Positions 16,962-25,369 of a DNA stretch of 64,000 bases are shown here, piece after piece (the first letter of the stretch is position 1; each line of letters starts with the position of its first letter). The DNA comes from Streptomyces sp. NBC_01381. GTDB lineage: Bacteria > Actinomycetota > Actinomycetes > Streptomycetales > Streptomycetaceae. The notes under the pieces were generated by a model. It had not been told where the DNA came from. It worked only from the letters and a program-made list of their open reading frames with translations, and did no database searches. The stretch spans positions 1,736,001 to 1,800,000 of the forward strand of contig NZ_JAPEPI010000001.1 of assembly GCF_026340305.1 (NCBI RefSeq). The letters are read 5' to 3'. The position numbers and the translations under genes were made by a program.

Positions 16962-18362
16962 ATGAGCACCACGGAGCGTCCCAGGATCCTCGTAGTAGGC
17001 GGTGGGTACGTAGGCCTGTACGCAGCTCGGCGCATCCTCAAGAAGATGCGCTACGGAGAGGCGACCGTCACGGTCGTCGACCCCCGGTCGTACATGACCT
17101 ACCAGCCCTTCCTCCCCGAAGCCGCAGCCGGCAGCATTTCGCCTCGGCACGTCGTCGTCCCGCTGCGACGCGTGCTGCCCAAGGCGGAAGTTCTGACCGG
17201 CCGGGTCACCACCATCGACCAGGACCGCAAGGTCGCCACGATCGCCCCCCTCGTGGGCGAGGCGTACGAGCTGCCTTTCGACTACCTGGTCATCGCGATG
17301 GGCGCGGTCTCCCGCACCTTCCCGATCCCCGGCCTCGCCGAGCAGGGCATCGGCATGAAGGGCATCGAGGAGGCCATCGGCCTGCGCAACCACGTCCTCG
17401 AGCAGCTCGACAAGGCTGACTCCACGACGGACGAGGAGGTCCGCCGCAAGGCGCTGACCTTCGTCTTCGTCGGCGGTGGCTTCGCGGGCGCGGAGACCAT
17501 CGGTGAGGTCGAGGACATGGCCCGCGACGCGGCCAAGTACTACACCAGCGTGAAGCGCGAGGACATGCGCTTCATCCTGGTCGACGCCGCCGACAAGATC
17601 CTTCCCGAGGTCGGCCCGAAGCTGGGCCAGTACGGCAAGGAGCACCTGGAGGGCCGTGGGGTCGAGGTCTACCTCTCCACCTCCATGGACTCCTGCGTCG
17701 ACGGCCACGTGGTGCTCAAGAACGGCCTCGAGGTCGACTCCAACACCATCGTGTGGACCGCCGGCGTGAAGCCGAACCCGGCGCTCGCCCGCTTCGGCCT
17801 GCCGCTCGGCCCGCGCGGCCACGTGGACGCCGAGCCGACCCTCCAGGTCAAGGGCACGGACTACATCTGGACCGCGGGCGACAACGCCCAGGTGCCGGAC
17901 CTCGTGGGCCGCAAGGCCGGCAACGAGAACGCCTGGTGCCCGCCGAACGCCCAGCACGCGCTGCGTCAGGCGAAGGTCCTCGGCGACAACGTGATCTCCG
18001 GTATGCGGGGCTTCCCGCAGAAGGAGTACAGCCACGCCAACAAGGGTGCGGTCGCCGGTCTCGGCCTGCACAAGGGCGTCGCGATGATCGTCATGGGCAA
18101 GGTGAAGATCAAGCTCAAGGGCCGTCTCGCCTGGTACATGCACCGCGGCTACCACGGCATGGCCATGCCGACCTTCAACCGCAAGATCCGCGTCCTCGCC
18201 GACTGGACCCTCGCGGTCTTCCTCAAGCGCGAGGTCGTCTCGCTCGGCGCCATGGAGACGCCGCGCGAGGAGTTCTACGAGGCCGCCAAGCCCGCGCCGA
18301 AGCCCGCCGCGGCCGCGGAGGCTCCGGTCGCCAAGGCCGAGGAGAAGGCCAAGGCCTCCTGA
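16962..18362 (+). CDS. ndh: Type II NADH dehydrogenase (NDH-2)
   Basis: A 466-residue single-subunit flavoprotein that passes electrons from NADH to the quinone pool at the inner face of the membrane without pumping protons. FAD-binding Rossmann motif: ILVVGGGYVGLYAARRI (about 10-26). NAD(H)-binding motif: FVFVGGGFAGAETIGE (about 168-183). C-terminal motif region: WTAGDNAQVPD with the FAD-contacting GD. The C-terminus holds amphipathic and Ala/Pro/Lys-rich residues that probably tether it to the membrane. ATG 16962 is chosen by homology. A terminator follows at 18383. Confidence 0.95.
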   Translation: MSTTERPRILVVGGGYVGLYAARRILKKMRYGEATVTVVDPRSYMTYQPFLPEAAAGSISPRHVVVPLRRVLPKAEVLTGRVTTIDQDRKVATIAPLVGEAYELPFDYLVIAMGAVSRTFPIPGLAEQGIGMKGIEEAIGLRNHVLEQLDKADSTTDEEVRRKALTFVFVGGGFAGAETIGEVEDMARDAAKYYTSVKREDMRFILVDAADKILPEVGPKLGQYGKEHLEGRGVEVYLSTSMDSCVDGHVVLKNGLEVDSNTIVWTAGVKPNPALARFGLPLGPRGHVDAEPTLQVKGTDYIWTAGDNAQVPDLVGRKAGNENAWCPPNAQHALRQAKVLGDNVISGMRGFPQKEYSHANKGAVAGLGLHKGVAMIVMGKVKIKLKGRLAWYMHRGYHGMAMPTFNRKIRVLADWTLAVFLKREVVSLGAMETPREEFYEAAKPAPKPAAAAEAPVAKAEEKAKAS

Positions 18363-18382
18363 CCTGCGGTCATTGATCAACC

Positions 18383-18431
18383 CCGAAGGGGTCGCCCGCC
18401 ATCCGTGGTGCGGGCGGCCCCTTCGGCTTTT
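18383..18431 (+). terminator. Intrinsic terminator after ndh
   Basis: CCGAAGGGG-TCGCCCGC pairs with GCGGGCGGCCCCTTCGG and is followed by CTTTT. A strong hairpin with a short T-run. Confidence 0.8.
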
Positions 18432-18534
18432 CCACCGCCTCGTACATGGCCGTTACATGTATTTTGCCGATCTGTAACGCCACAGGGGGACTGCGCGAGC
18501 GCCCCGTTGGTGTTTACGTGGTGTTGAACCTATC

Positions 18535-18546
18535 CGGGATATCCCG
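18535..18546 (+). promoter_or_regulatory. Perfect 12-bp palindrome before the Cfa-like gene
   Basis: CGGGATATCCCG is a perfect palindrome 19 nt upstream of the ATG, between the presumed promoter and the ribosome site GGAGGTG. It could be an operator; no regulator can be assigned from sequence. Confidence 0.35.
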
Positions 18547-18565
18547 AATCACGGAGGTGTGCACC

Positions 18566-19870
18566 ATGCCAAGCGCCGCACCGCGGCTGAAGAAGCTTGC
18601 CGAACAGTTGCTGGGAGCCCCGCTCCCTGTACGTATTCGTGCCTGGGATGGTTCGGAAGCGGGCCCGCCGGGTGCGCCCGCCCTCGTCGTGCGCAGCCGC
18701 AGGGCCCTGCGCCACCTGATCTGGAAGCCGGGCGAACTGGGTCTGGCCCGCGCCTGGGTGGCCGGGGACCTGGACGTCGAAGGAGACCTGTACGCCGCGC
18801 TCGACGCGCTCGCCGAGTTCATCTGGGAACGCGGCGACGACGCCAAGAGCCTCAGGGAATCCCTGCGCGACCCCGAGTTCCGCGCCGCCGCCCGCTCGCT
18901 GATCGCCCTGGCCGCGCCGTTCCTGCCGCCGTCCCCGCCGCAGGAGGAGATGCGCAGGCGCGGCCGGCTCCATCTGCACACCAAGGGCAGCGACCGCCAG
19001 GCCATCAGCCACCACTACGACGTGGGCAACGACTTCTACGAGCTGGTGCTCGGCCCCTCGATGGTCTACTCGTGCGCATACTGGGGGGCCGATGGAGAGG
19101 AAGCCTCCACCCTGGAGGACGCCCAGCGCGACAAGCTGGAGCTCATCGCCCGCAAGCTCGCCCTCAAGCCCGGGATGCGGCTGCTCGACGTCGGCTGCGG
19201 CTGGGGTTCCATGGCGATCCACGCGGCCCGCGAGCACGGCGTCGCCGTCGTCGGCGTCACGCTCTCCCAGGAGCAGGCCGCGTACGCAAGGAAGCGCATC
19301 GCGGAGGAGGGCCTGACCGACAAGGTCGAGATCCGCGTCCAGGACTACCGCGATGTCCGCGACGGCCCGTACGACGCCATCTCCTCCATCGGTATGGCCG
19401 AACATGTCGGCTCCGAGCGCTACTTGGAGTACGCACACGACCTGCACGCCCTCCTCAAGCCCGGCGGGCGGCTGCTCAACCACCAGATCGCGCGCCGCCC
19501 GCAGGAGGACGAGTCCGCGTACTCGGTGGACGAGTTCATCGACGCCTATGTCTTCCCGGACGGGGAGCTGGCGCCTGTGGGGACCACGGTGGGGCTCCTG
19601 GAGCGGGCCGGGTTCGAGGTGCGTGACGTGGAGGCCATCCGTGAGCACTATGCCCTCACCCTGCGGAGGTGGGTCGCCAATCTTGAGGCCGATTGGGAGG
19701 TGGGCCAGCGGTTGACCTCGCCGGGGCGGGCGAGGATCTGGCGGCTCTACATGGCCGCCTCTGCGCTGTCCTTTGAGCGCAATCGGATCGGCGTCAATCA
19801 GGTTCTCGCCGTGAAGACTCCGGAGGTTGGCACCTCCGGGGTGCCGTTGCGGGCGCGCGATTGGCGTTAG
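18566..19870 (+). CDS. Cyclopropane-fatty-acyl-phospholipid synthase family methyltransferase
   Basis: A 434-residue SAM-dependent enzyme of the Cfa/CMAS family, which transfers a methylene or methyl group to the double bond of membrane phospholipid acyl chains. Domains: an N-terminal helical lipid-binding part (about 1-130, RALRHLIWKPGELGLARAWV), the family signature SHHYDVGNDFYELVLG, SAM motif I LLDVGCGWGSMAIHAA, and the active-site region SIGMAEHVGSERY with the bicarbonate/catalytic Glu. ATG 18566 follows GGAGGTG with correct spacing; a longer upstream frame is rejected. The product could be a cyclopropane or a methyl-branched lipid. Confidence 0.92.
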   Translation: MPSAAPRLKKLAEQLLGAPLPVRIRAWDGSEAGPPGAPALVVRSRRALRHLIWKPGELGLARAWVAGDLDVEGDLYAALDALAEFIWERGDDAKSLRESLRDPEFRAAARSLIALAAPFLPPSPPQEEMRRRGRLHLHTKGSDRQAISHHYDVGNDFYELVLGPSMVYSCAYWGADGEEASTLEDAQRDKLELIARKLALKPGMRLLDVGCGWGSMAIHAAREHGVAVVGVTLSQEQAAYARKRIAEEGLTDKVEIRVQDYRDVRDGPYDAISSIGMAEHVGSERYLEYAHDLHALLKPGGRLLNHQIARRPQEDESAYSVDEFIDAYVFPDGELAPVGTTVGLLERAGFEVRDVEAIREHYALTLRRWVANLEADWEVGQRLTSPGRARIWRLYMAASALSFERNRIGVNQVLAVKTPEVGTSGVPLRARDWR

Positions 19871-19880
19871 CGGCTTTTCG

Positions 19881-19965
19881 TCTGCGGGTCCGACGTGGCT
19901 GGTCGCGCAGTTCCCCGCGCCCCTGACTGGGCCCCGGACGGCAAGCCGTCCGGGGCCCAGGTCAG
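19881..19965. repeat. Dispersed GC-rich repeat plus hairpin between convergent genes
   Basis: CTGCGGGTCCGACGTGGCTGG followed by TCGCGCAGTTCCCCGCGCCCCT is one copy of a repeat also found at 22530 and twice at 44925-45038. Directly after it CTGAC-TGGGCCCCGGACGGC pairs with GCCGTCCGGGGCCCA-GGTCAG (19923-19965), a very stable hairpin that may terminate both the Cfa-like gene and the converging ABC permease gene. Confidence 0.7.
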
Positions 19966-19981
19966 CGCGCACCGCGCGGTG

Positions 19982-22492
19982 CTACTCGCTCTTAATCGCC
20001 TGCAGCGGGTTCAGTCGTGCCGCGCTGCGGGCCGGCCAGACCGCCGCGAGGACGCCGACCACCGCGGCGATCAGCAGGAAGATCGCGATGCGGCCGTACG
20101 GGATCTCCATGGAGTACGTCTTCACCGTCTCGGCGATGCTGCCGCCCGCCGCCCAGCCCATGAAGAGGCCGAGGCCGATGCCGAGCACCGCGCCGAACAG
20201 GGAGATCACGACCGACTCCAGGCGCACCATCTGCTTGACCTTCGCGCGGTCGAGGCCGATGGCCCGCAGCATGCCGATCTCGTGCTTCCGCTCGAAGACC
20301 GACATGGCCAGGGTGTTGATGACACCGAGGACCGCGATCAGGATCGCCATGGCGAGCAGGCCGTACAGCATGTTCAGGACCATGTTGATGGCGCCGCCGA
20401 TGGCGTTGCTGATCGCCTGCTTGTCCTGGATGGTGATGGCCGGGTTGTCGCCCAGGGCCTTGACGATGGAGTCCTCGGCGCTGTCGGACGCGCCGCCCTT
20501 CATCTTCAGGAGCACCTGCTTGTCGACGATCTTGTCGAGGTGCGGGTCGACGACGGACGTCGGCGCGAACATGCCGTTGAGCATCTCGTTTGCCTCGTAG
20601 ACGCCGGCCACCTTCAGCCGGACCGTCTTGCTGTCCTCGTCGAACTTCACCGGGATGGTGTCGCCCGCCTTGATGCCCTTGTCCTTGGCGGTGTCCGAGT
20701 CCACCAGCGTGGACTCACCCTTGAAGGCGTCCATCGAACCGCTGGTGAAGTCCAGGCCGACCAGCTCGCCGATGGTCTTCGGGTCGACGCCGGAGATGGA
20801 GGTGTAGCTGCCGTCGGTCTCGCCGTACGCGGCGCGCAGCGGGCTGCTCGCCTCGACGTCGGGGAGCTTGTCGAGCTTCTCGCGGACCTCGGGGGCCAGC
20901 GGCTGGAAGTTCGCCATGGAGACGCTGTAGTCGGCCTTCAGGGAGTCGACCGCCATCTTGTTGATGGCGCTGCTCATGGAGGTCGCGACGACCGTCATCG
21001 CGGTGATGAGGGTCAGGCCGATCATCAGGGCCGACGCCGTGGAGGCCGTACGGCGCGGATTGCGCACCGAGTTGAGGCGCGACAGCTTGCCGGCGACGCC
21101 GAACGGCTTCAGGAGCGGGGCCGACGCGGCGATGACCGGGCGCGAGAGCAGCGGGGTGAGGACGATGACGCCGACGAGGATGACACCGGCGCCGCCGGCC
21201 ATCACGTAGTTGTCGTCCATGAAGAGCATGACCGTGCCGAGCGCGACGATCAGCGAGCCGATCGTGTTGCGTACGACAAGACCGCGGGTGGTCGGCGTCG
21301 CGTGCACGCTGTTCATCGCGGCGACCGGCGGGATCCGCGCGGCGCGGCGGCCCGGCAGCCAGGCGGCCAGCATGGTCACGACCACGCCGATCACGAGCGC
21401 CACGACGACCGTGGTCGGGGCGATGACGAGGGGGCCCTGGGGCAGCGAGGCGCCGCCCGAGTTCATCAGGGCCTCCAGGCCCGTGGAGACGCCGATGCCG
21501 AGCCCGAAGCCGGCCACGGCGGCGACCAGGCCGACCAGGAACGCCTCGATGAGCACGGAACGGGTGACCTGGCGGCGCGACGCACCGACCGCCCGCATCA
21601 GGGCCAGCTCCTTGGTGCGCTGGGCGACCAGCATGGTGAAGGTGTTGGCGATGATGAAGATGCCGACGAAGAGCGCGATGCCCGCGAAGATCAGCAGGAC
21701 CTGGCTCATCGAGCTGGTCTGCTGCTCGATCATCGCGTCCTGGTCGTCGGAGAGCTGGGTGCCGGTGACGGCGTCCGTGTCCTTGGGCAGGATCTTCTCG
21801 ACCGAGCTCTTGAGCGCGGTCTCGGAGGTGCCGGCGGCCGCCTTCACGTCGATCTCGTCGTACTCGGTCTTGTTCAGCGCCTTCAGCGCGGTCGCGTTGT
21901 CGAAGACCATCAGGCTGCCGCCCGCGACGACACTGCCGTCGTCGGTGTCGAAGACGCCGCTGACCTTCGCCTCCCGCACCGGACCCTCGGTGGAGTAGCG
22001 GACCGTGTCGCCGACCTTGTAGCCGGTGCGCTCGGCGGTGCGCGAGTCCAGGGCGACATCGCCCGCGGACTTGGGCGCGGCGCCCTCGGTGAAGTCGTAG
22101 CGCGGGTCCTTGCCGTCCTTGGCCGGGTAGTAGTTGGAGCCGGTGGTGCCCCACTCGCCGCCGACCAGCTTGCCGTCCTTGTCGGCGAGCGCGGTGAATC
22201 CGGAGACCCCGCCGATCGCCGATGCGGCGCCGGGCAGCTCCTTGGTCTTGGCGAGCAGGGAGTCGGTGAGCCGGGGCTGCTGCTTGGTCTCGTCGTCGGA
22301 GCCGCCGTTCTGCTGGATGGCGACCGAGACGTGGTCGAAGCTCTTCGCCGACTTGTTCTTGTAGGCGTTGCCGAAGGTGTCGGTGAAGACGAGGGTGCCG
22401 GAGACGAAGGCGACGCCGAGCATGACGGCGAGCACGGTCATCAACAGCCTGGCCTTGTGCGCGAGCACGTTGCGCAGGGCGGTACGGAACAT
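19982..22492 (-). CDS. MacB/FtsX-type ABC transporter permease
   Basis: An 836-residue membrane protein with two FtsX domains, the large permease type that works with a LolD/MacB-like ATPase to extract or export lipoproteins, peptides or lipids. N-terminal helix: LLMTVLAVMLGVAFVSG. A large extracytoplasmic domain follows (about 45-240), then three helices, a hydrophobic linker pair, a second extracytoplasmic domain, and C-terminal helices ending SAARLNPLQAIKSE. The typical EL-ALMRAVGASRRQV and EIGMLRAIGLDRAKV coupling motifs sit before the repeats. The start is the ATG before MFRTALRNVLAHKAR; the upstream frame is repeat DNA. The ATPase gene lies upstream on the same strand, separated by 113 nt. 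Confidence 0.93.
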   Translation of the reverse strand: MFRTALRNVLAHKARLLMTVLAVMLGVAFVSGTLVFTDTFGNAYKNKSAKSFDHVSVAIQQNGGSDDETKQQPRLTDSLLAKTKELPGAASAIGGVSGFTALADKDGKLVGGEWGTTGSNYYPAKDGKDPRYDFTEGAAPKSAGDVALDSRTAERTGYKVGDTVRYSTEGPVREAKVSGVFDTDDGSVVAGGSLMVFDNATALKALNKTEYDEIDVKAAAGTSETALKSSVEKILPKDTDAVTGTQLSDDQDAMIEQQTSSMSQVLLIFAGIALFVGIFIIANTFTMLVAQRTKELALMRAVGASRRQVTRSVLIEAFLVGLVAAVAGFGLGIGVSTGLEALMNSGGASLPQGPLVIAPTTVVVALVIGVVVTMLAAWLPGRRAARIPPVAAMNSVHATPTTRGLVVRNTIGSLIVALGTVMLFMDDNYVMAGGAGVILVGVIVLTPLLSRPVIAASAPLLKPFGVAGKLSRLNSVRNPRRTASTASALMIGLTLITAMTVVATSMSSAINKMAVDSLKADYSVSMANFQPLAPEVREKLDKLPDVEASSPLRAAYGETDGSYTSISGVDPKTIGELVGLDFTSGSMDAFKGESTLVDSDTAKDKGIKAGDTIPVKFDEDSKTVRLKVAGVYEANEMLNGMFAPTSVVDPHLDKIVDKQVLLKMKGGASDSAEDSIVKALGDNPAITIQDKQAISNAIGGAINMVLNMLYGLLAMAILIAVLGVINTLAMSVFERKHEIGMLRAIGLDRAKVKQMVRLESVVISLFGAVLGIGLGLFMGWAAGGSIAETVKTYSMEIPYGRIAIFLLIAAVVGVLAAVWPARSAARLNPLQAIKSE

Positions 22493-22529
22493 GGTGTGAG
22501 TCCTGGAGAGAGAGGGCCGAGGGGCGCGC

Positions 22530-22576
22530 CCCGAAGGGGCGCGGGGAACTGCGCGACCAGCCACGACGGACCGCAG
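22530..22576. repeat. Dispersed GC-rich repeat, inverted orientation
   Basis: CCCCGAAGGGGCGCGGGGAACT then GCGCGACCAGCCACGACGGACCGCAG is the reverse complement of the 19881 copy. It sits between the ATPase and permease genes of the exporter, inside their presumed transcript, where it could form a processing or attenuation hairpin. Confidence 0.7.
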
Positions 22577-22605
22577 GCGGTGAACCTGCGGACGTGGCAC
22601 GGCGC

Positions 22606-23376
22606 TTAGCTCGTACGGCCCTTCGCGTCGAAGGACTTCATCCGGTCAAGCACGCCCTCGGCGCTCGGCGAGAGCATCTCGTCGACGACCCGCCCATCGG
22701 CGAGGAAGATCACGCGATCCGCGTACGCCGCCGCCACCGGGTCATGGGTGACCATCACGACGGTCTGCCCCAGCTCGCGTACGGAGTTCCGGAGGAAGCC
22801 AAGCACCTCGGCACCGGACCGCGAGTCCAGGTTTCCGGTGGGCTCGTCACCGAAGATGATGTCCGGCTGAGAGGCCAACGCACGGGCCACCGCGACGCGC
22901 TGCTGCTGCCCGCCGGAGAGCTCGGTGGGCCGGTGGCTGAGCCGCTCGGCGAGGCCGACCATGCTGATGACCTGCTCCAGCCACGCCTTGTCCGGCTTGC
23001 GGCCCGCGATGTCCATCGGCAGCGTGATGTTCTCCAGGGCGGTCAGCGTCGGCAGCAGGTTGAAAGCCTGGAAGATGAAGCCGATCTTGTCCCTGCGGAG
23101 CTTGGTGAGCTGCTTGTCCTTGAGGGTGGAGAGCTCGGTCTCGCCGATCCGCACGGAGCCGCCGCTGAAGCTGTCGAGCCCCGCGACGCAGTGCATGAGC
23201 GTCGACTTGCCGGAGCCCGAGGGGCCCATGATCGCGGTGAACTCGCCCTGCCGGAAGTCGACGGAGACATGGTCCAGGGCGACCACCTGCGTCTCGCCCT
23301 GTCCGTACACCTTGGAGAGATCCGTGGCGCGCGCTGCCACGGCGGTGGCGCGGGCGGCGAAGGGGGTGGTGGTCAC
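22606..23376 (-). CDS. MacB/LolD-type ABC transporter ATP-binding protein
   Basis: A 256-residue ATPase energising the adjacent permease. Walker A is GPSGSGKS, the Q-loop region is IGFIFQAFNLLPTLTA, the signature is LSGGQQQR, and Walker B is IIFGDEPTGNLDS, followed by the H-loop VMVTHD. These match the LolD/MacB class. GTG 23376 is chosen because AGGAG lies 9 nt upstream and the further upstream frame gives an unlikely Arg-rich extension. Confidence 0.95.
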   Translation of the reverse strand: MTTTPFAARATAVAARATDLSKVYGQGETQVVALDHVSVDFRQGEFTAIMGPSGSGKSTLMHCVAGLDSFSGGSVRIGETELSTLKDKQLTKLRRDKIGFIFQAFNLLPTLTALENITLPMDIAGRKPDKAWLEQVISMVGLAERLSHRPTELSGGQQQRVAVARALASQPDIIFGDEPTGNLDSRSGAEVLGFLRNSVRELGQTVVMVTHDPVAAAYADRVIFLADGRVVDEMLSPSAEGVLDRMKSFDAKGRTS

Positions 23377-23763
23377 GGGACGGTGCTCCTGTCGGGACGA
23401 CGAGTGGGGACGTACTCCATCGTGCTTGCCGATCCGCGCCGTGTAGTCAGCCGCTGTTCCGGTTCCCGGGGCCCTCTCCAGTCGGACCCGGGACGCCCTT
23501 GTCATACCTGGGGATGACACCTGCCCCTGAGACGGGCAGCAGGCGGAAGCGAGCCGGGTGCGGTCCGGCTGCGGCTAAATTCCGTCATTCCGTGCAGGAG
23601 GCCGGGAACTCGCGGAATGGCCTGCGGCATGTACCGATGGCCCGTACCGGTGGCTGATGCACCCTCAGACGTCAATAAAATAAGACAACATCGGGCTGTT
23701 GTTCCGCTGTTCGGGGGACGCCTCCCGATAGGGTCGAATCACTTGATGCGGAGCCCATGGCCT
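23377..23763 (+). other. 387-nt divergent region between the ABC ATPase and bldA
   Basis: No gene is seen. The right half is unusually AT-rich for this genome: GTCAATAAAATAAGACAACA lies at 23671-23690. It contains the candidate bldA promoter (listed separately). The left half should contain the promoter of the minus-strand exporter genes, but I cannot point to clear boxes. Confidence 0.6.
23707..23734 (+). promoter_or_regulatory. Candidate bldA promoter
   Basis: CTGTTC (23707-23712) and TAGGGT (23729-23734), 16 nt apart, precede the tRNA by about 30 nt, which fits a short 5' leader. The AT-rich tract just upstream could act as an UP element or regulator site. Read by eye. Confidence 0.4.
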
Positions 23764-23846
23764 GCCCGGATGGTGGAATGCAGACACGGCGAGCTTAAAC
23801 CTCGCTGCCCCTCGGGGGCGTGCCGGTTCGAGTCCGGCTCCGGGCA
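23764..23846 (+). tRNA. bldA: tRNA-Leu (anticodon UAA), the bldA tRNA
   Basis: The sequence folds as a class II leucine tRNA. The acceptor GCCCGGA pairs with TCCGGGC, discriminator A is at 23846, the anticodon arm GCGAGCTTAAACCTCGC carries TAA, the long variable arm is TGCCCCTCGGGGGCG, and the T-arm GCCGG-TTCGAGT-CCGGC is perfect. The 3' CCA is not encoded (CCT follows). In Streptomyces the only tRNA reading UUA is bldA, which controls aerial growth and antibiotic production because TTA codons are confined to a few, mostly developmental, genes. I noticed no in-frame TTA codon in the genes of this window, though I did not check every codon. Confidence 0.97.
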
Positions 23847-23853
23847 CCTCAAC

Positions 23854-23870
23854 CGTCCCCTTGCGGGACG
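23854..23870 (+). terminator. Small hairpin after bldA
   Basis: CGTCCC-CTTGC-GGGACG, 8 nt after the tRNA, without T-tract. It probably ends or processes the bldA transcript. It also separates bldA from the converging mce operon, whose last stop codon is at 23926. Confidence 0.45.
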
Positions 23871-23925
23871 CTTGGGCAAGTCTGACGGAAAATCAGTTCA
23901 ACGGTCAAGCATCGGCGTTGGCCAG

Positions 23926-24702
23926 TCACAGCGCATCGACGGCGCTCACCTTCCAGCCGTCCGTCATACGCGTGAGGGTCATCCGGACCCGATTCAGATC
24001 CACGCGCGAGCCGGAGACCTGAGTGCTCTTGGTGACCTGGTTGACGAAGAGCACCACAACGGCGCTGTCCGCCGACGCCGACGCCACCGAGGCCGCCGGG
24101 GCACCGCCGTCGGGCGGCGTGACCACGGAGGCCTTCACCACCCCCTTGTACTTCTTCGCGGTCGGCGCGACCACCGCCTTCGTCGTCCGGCCGTACTCGT
24201 CGCGGAAGGAGCCCGTGAGCCGACCGCGCGCCGCGGCGAAATCCCGGTCCAGATGTCGGTAGTCGTACGACAGGACGAGGGGCGCCGCCTTCTGCGCGGC
24301 CGCGAGGGCCTGTGCCCGCGCCGCCTCGACCTGGCGGCCGTCCCGGTACTGCCACCCGAGCACCGCGACCGCGACGAGGCCCGCGGCGGTCAGGAGGGCA
24401 AGGACGGCGCTCAGCCGTGCGCGCCGGCGCCCGCGGGGCGGGTCCTCTTGGTCCGAGGCCTCCGGGTCCGGCCCGGGATCGGACTCCGCCGGCGCGAGCA
24501 GTACCTCCCCGACCACCTTCTCGACGGGCGGCAGCCCCGTCAGGTCGTTGACCAGATCCTCGGGTACGCCGTCGAGCGCGTCCTGCGCGCCGGAGCGGCT
24601 GCCGTCGGCCCGCTTCGCTGCGGCGCGGGCGGCCGCGGTCAGGGAGCGCCGGCCCGGTGAGCCGGGTCCGGTGCCGCGGCCTCGGGTACTGGTGTTCGCC
24701 AC
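23926..24702 (-). CDS. Mce-associated membrane protein (distal)
   Basis: A 258-residue protein, last gene of the mce operon. GTG 24702 is preceded by AAGGAG at 7 nt. Residues 1-100 are cytoplasmic, rich in Ala/Arg and acidic residues. One membrane helix (AVLALLTAAGLVAVAVLGW) follows, then an extracytoplasmic domain with the pattern SYDYRHLDRDFAAARGRLTGSF typical of Mce-associated (Mas) proteins, which have an NTF2-like fold. Mas proteins stabilise or assist the Mce lipid-import complex in the envelope. An 82-nt gap separates it from the preceding Mas gene, larger than the other junctions, so it may be partly uncoupled. Confidence 0.85.
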   Translation of the reverse strand: MANTSTRGRGTGPGSPGRRSLTAAARAAAKRADGSRSGAQDALDGVPEDLVNDLTGLPPVEKVVGEVLLAPAESDPGPDPEASDQEDPPRGRRRARLSAVLALLTAAGLVAVAVLGWQYRDGRQVEAARAQALAAAQKAAPLVLSYDYRHLDRDFAAARGRLTGSFRDEYGRTTKAVVAPTAKKYKGVVKASVVTPPDGGAPAASVASASADSAVVVLFVNQVTKSTQVSGSRVDLNRVRMTLTRMTDGWKVSAVDAL

Positions 24703-24784
24703 GGTGTCTCTCCTTACGGCGAGGTGATGCGCCTTACGGGGCATGCGTTGTACGGGGTCATGCGCTTCGTGGGGTGGGGTGCGG

Positions 24785-25369
24785 TCAGCCGACGAACTCG
24801 ACTCCGGACGTCAGCCAGCGGCCGTTCTTGAGTTCCAGGTCCAGCTGCAGCCGGTAGGTGCGGGCCTGGCCGTCGGGGGCGGCGGTGTTGGTCACCTTGC
24901 TGTCGGCGACCACCAGGACACGGGCGGAGTCCTCGTCGGCCCGGGTGATGCCCGCTTCGAGGACCTGCCCCTTGGAGACCGACTTGTTCTTGGCGACCAG
25001 CTTCGTCAGCTGCGCGGTCTGCGCCGTGAACTGCTTCTTGAAGTCACCGGTCGCGCCCTTCAGCACGTTCTCGCTGTCCCGCCCGTAATGCCGGTAGTCG
25101 AGCGAGGTGAAGTTCAGGGCCGACTGCCTGGCCGCGGCCAGGATGTCCTGGTGCCGCTGCTCCGTCGCACGCTGCTCGTACACCTGGAGGCCGAGCCAGA
25201 GGGCGAGCGCCGACGTTCCCGCGGTGGCCACGGCGAGTCCCGCGGCCATGGCGCGGCCGCTGCGGGCGGCGCCCGTGAGTCTGGCGCCGATGCGGCGCAG
25301 CGCCCATCCGGGGCGGGAGATCAGGCCCCCGGCCGAGCGGGCGATGCGGGCGATCAGAACCCCGCTCAT
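24785..25369 (-). CDS. Mce-associated membrane protein (proximal)
   Basis: A 194-residue single-pass membrane protein. The ATG at 25369 overlaps the mceF stop as ATGA, so it is translationally coupled; upstream in-frame starts are rejected for that reason. The membrane helix is AAGLAVATAGTSALALWLGL (about 41-60). The outer domain contains SLDYRHYGRDSENVLKGATG, the same motif as in the distal Mas protein. It probably acts as an accessory subunit of the Mce transporter. Confidence 0.87.
   Translation of the reverse strand: MSGVLIARIARSAGGLISRPGWALRRIGARLTGAARSGRAMAAGLAVATAGTSALALWLGLQVYEQRATEQRHQDILAAARQSALNFTSLDYRHYGRDSENVLKGATGDFKKQFTAQTAQLTKLVAKNKSVSKGQVLEAGITRADEDSARVLVVADSKVTNTAAPDGQARTYRLQLDLELKNGRWLTSGVEFVG

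Noticed and set aside
16041..18380. Minus-strand frame of about 780 codons across ppx, the intergenic region and ndh
   Set aside because: It spans two genuine plus-strand genes and a GC-poor gap. The translation is low-complexity shadow sequence.
19895..22609. Long open frame on the plus strand (about 900 codons) opposite the ABC permease gene
   Set aside because: It is antisense to a clear FtsX-type permease. Its translation is rich in Asp/Arg/Val without hydrophobic cores, the normal shadow of high-GC coding DNA.
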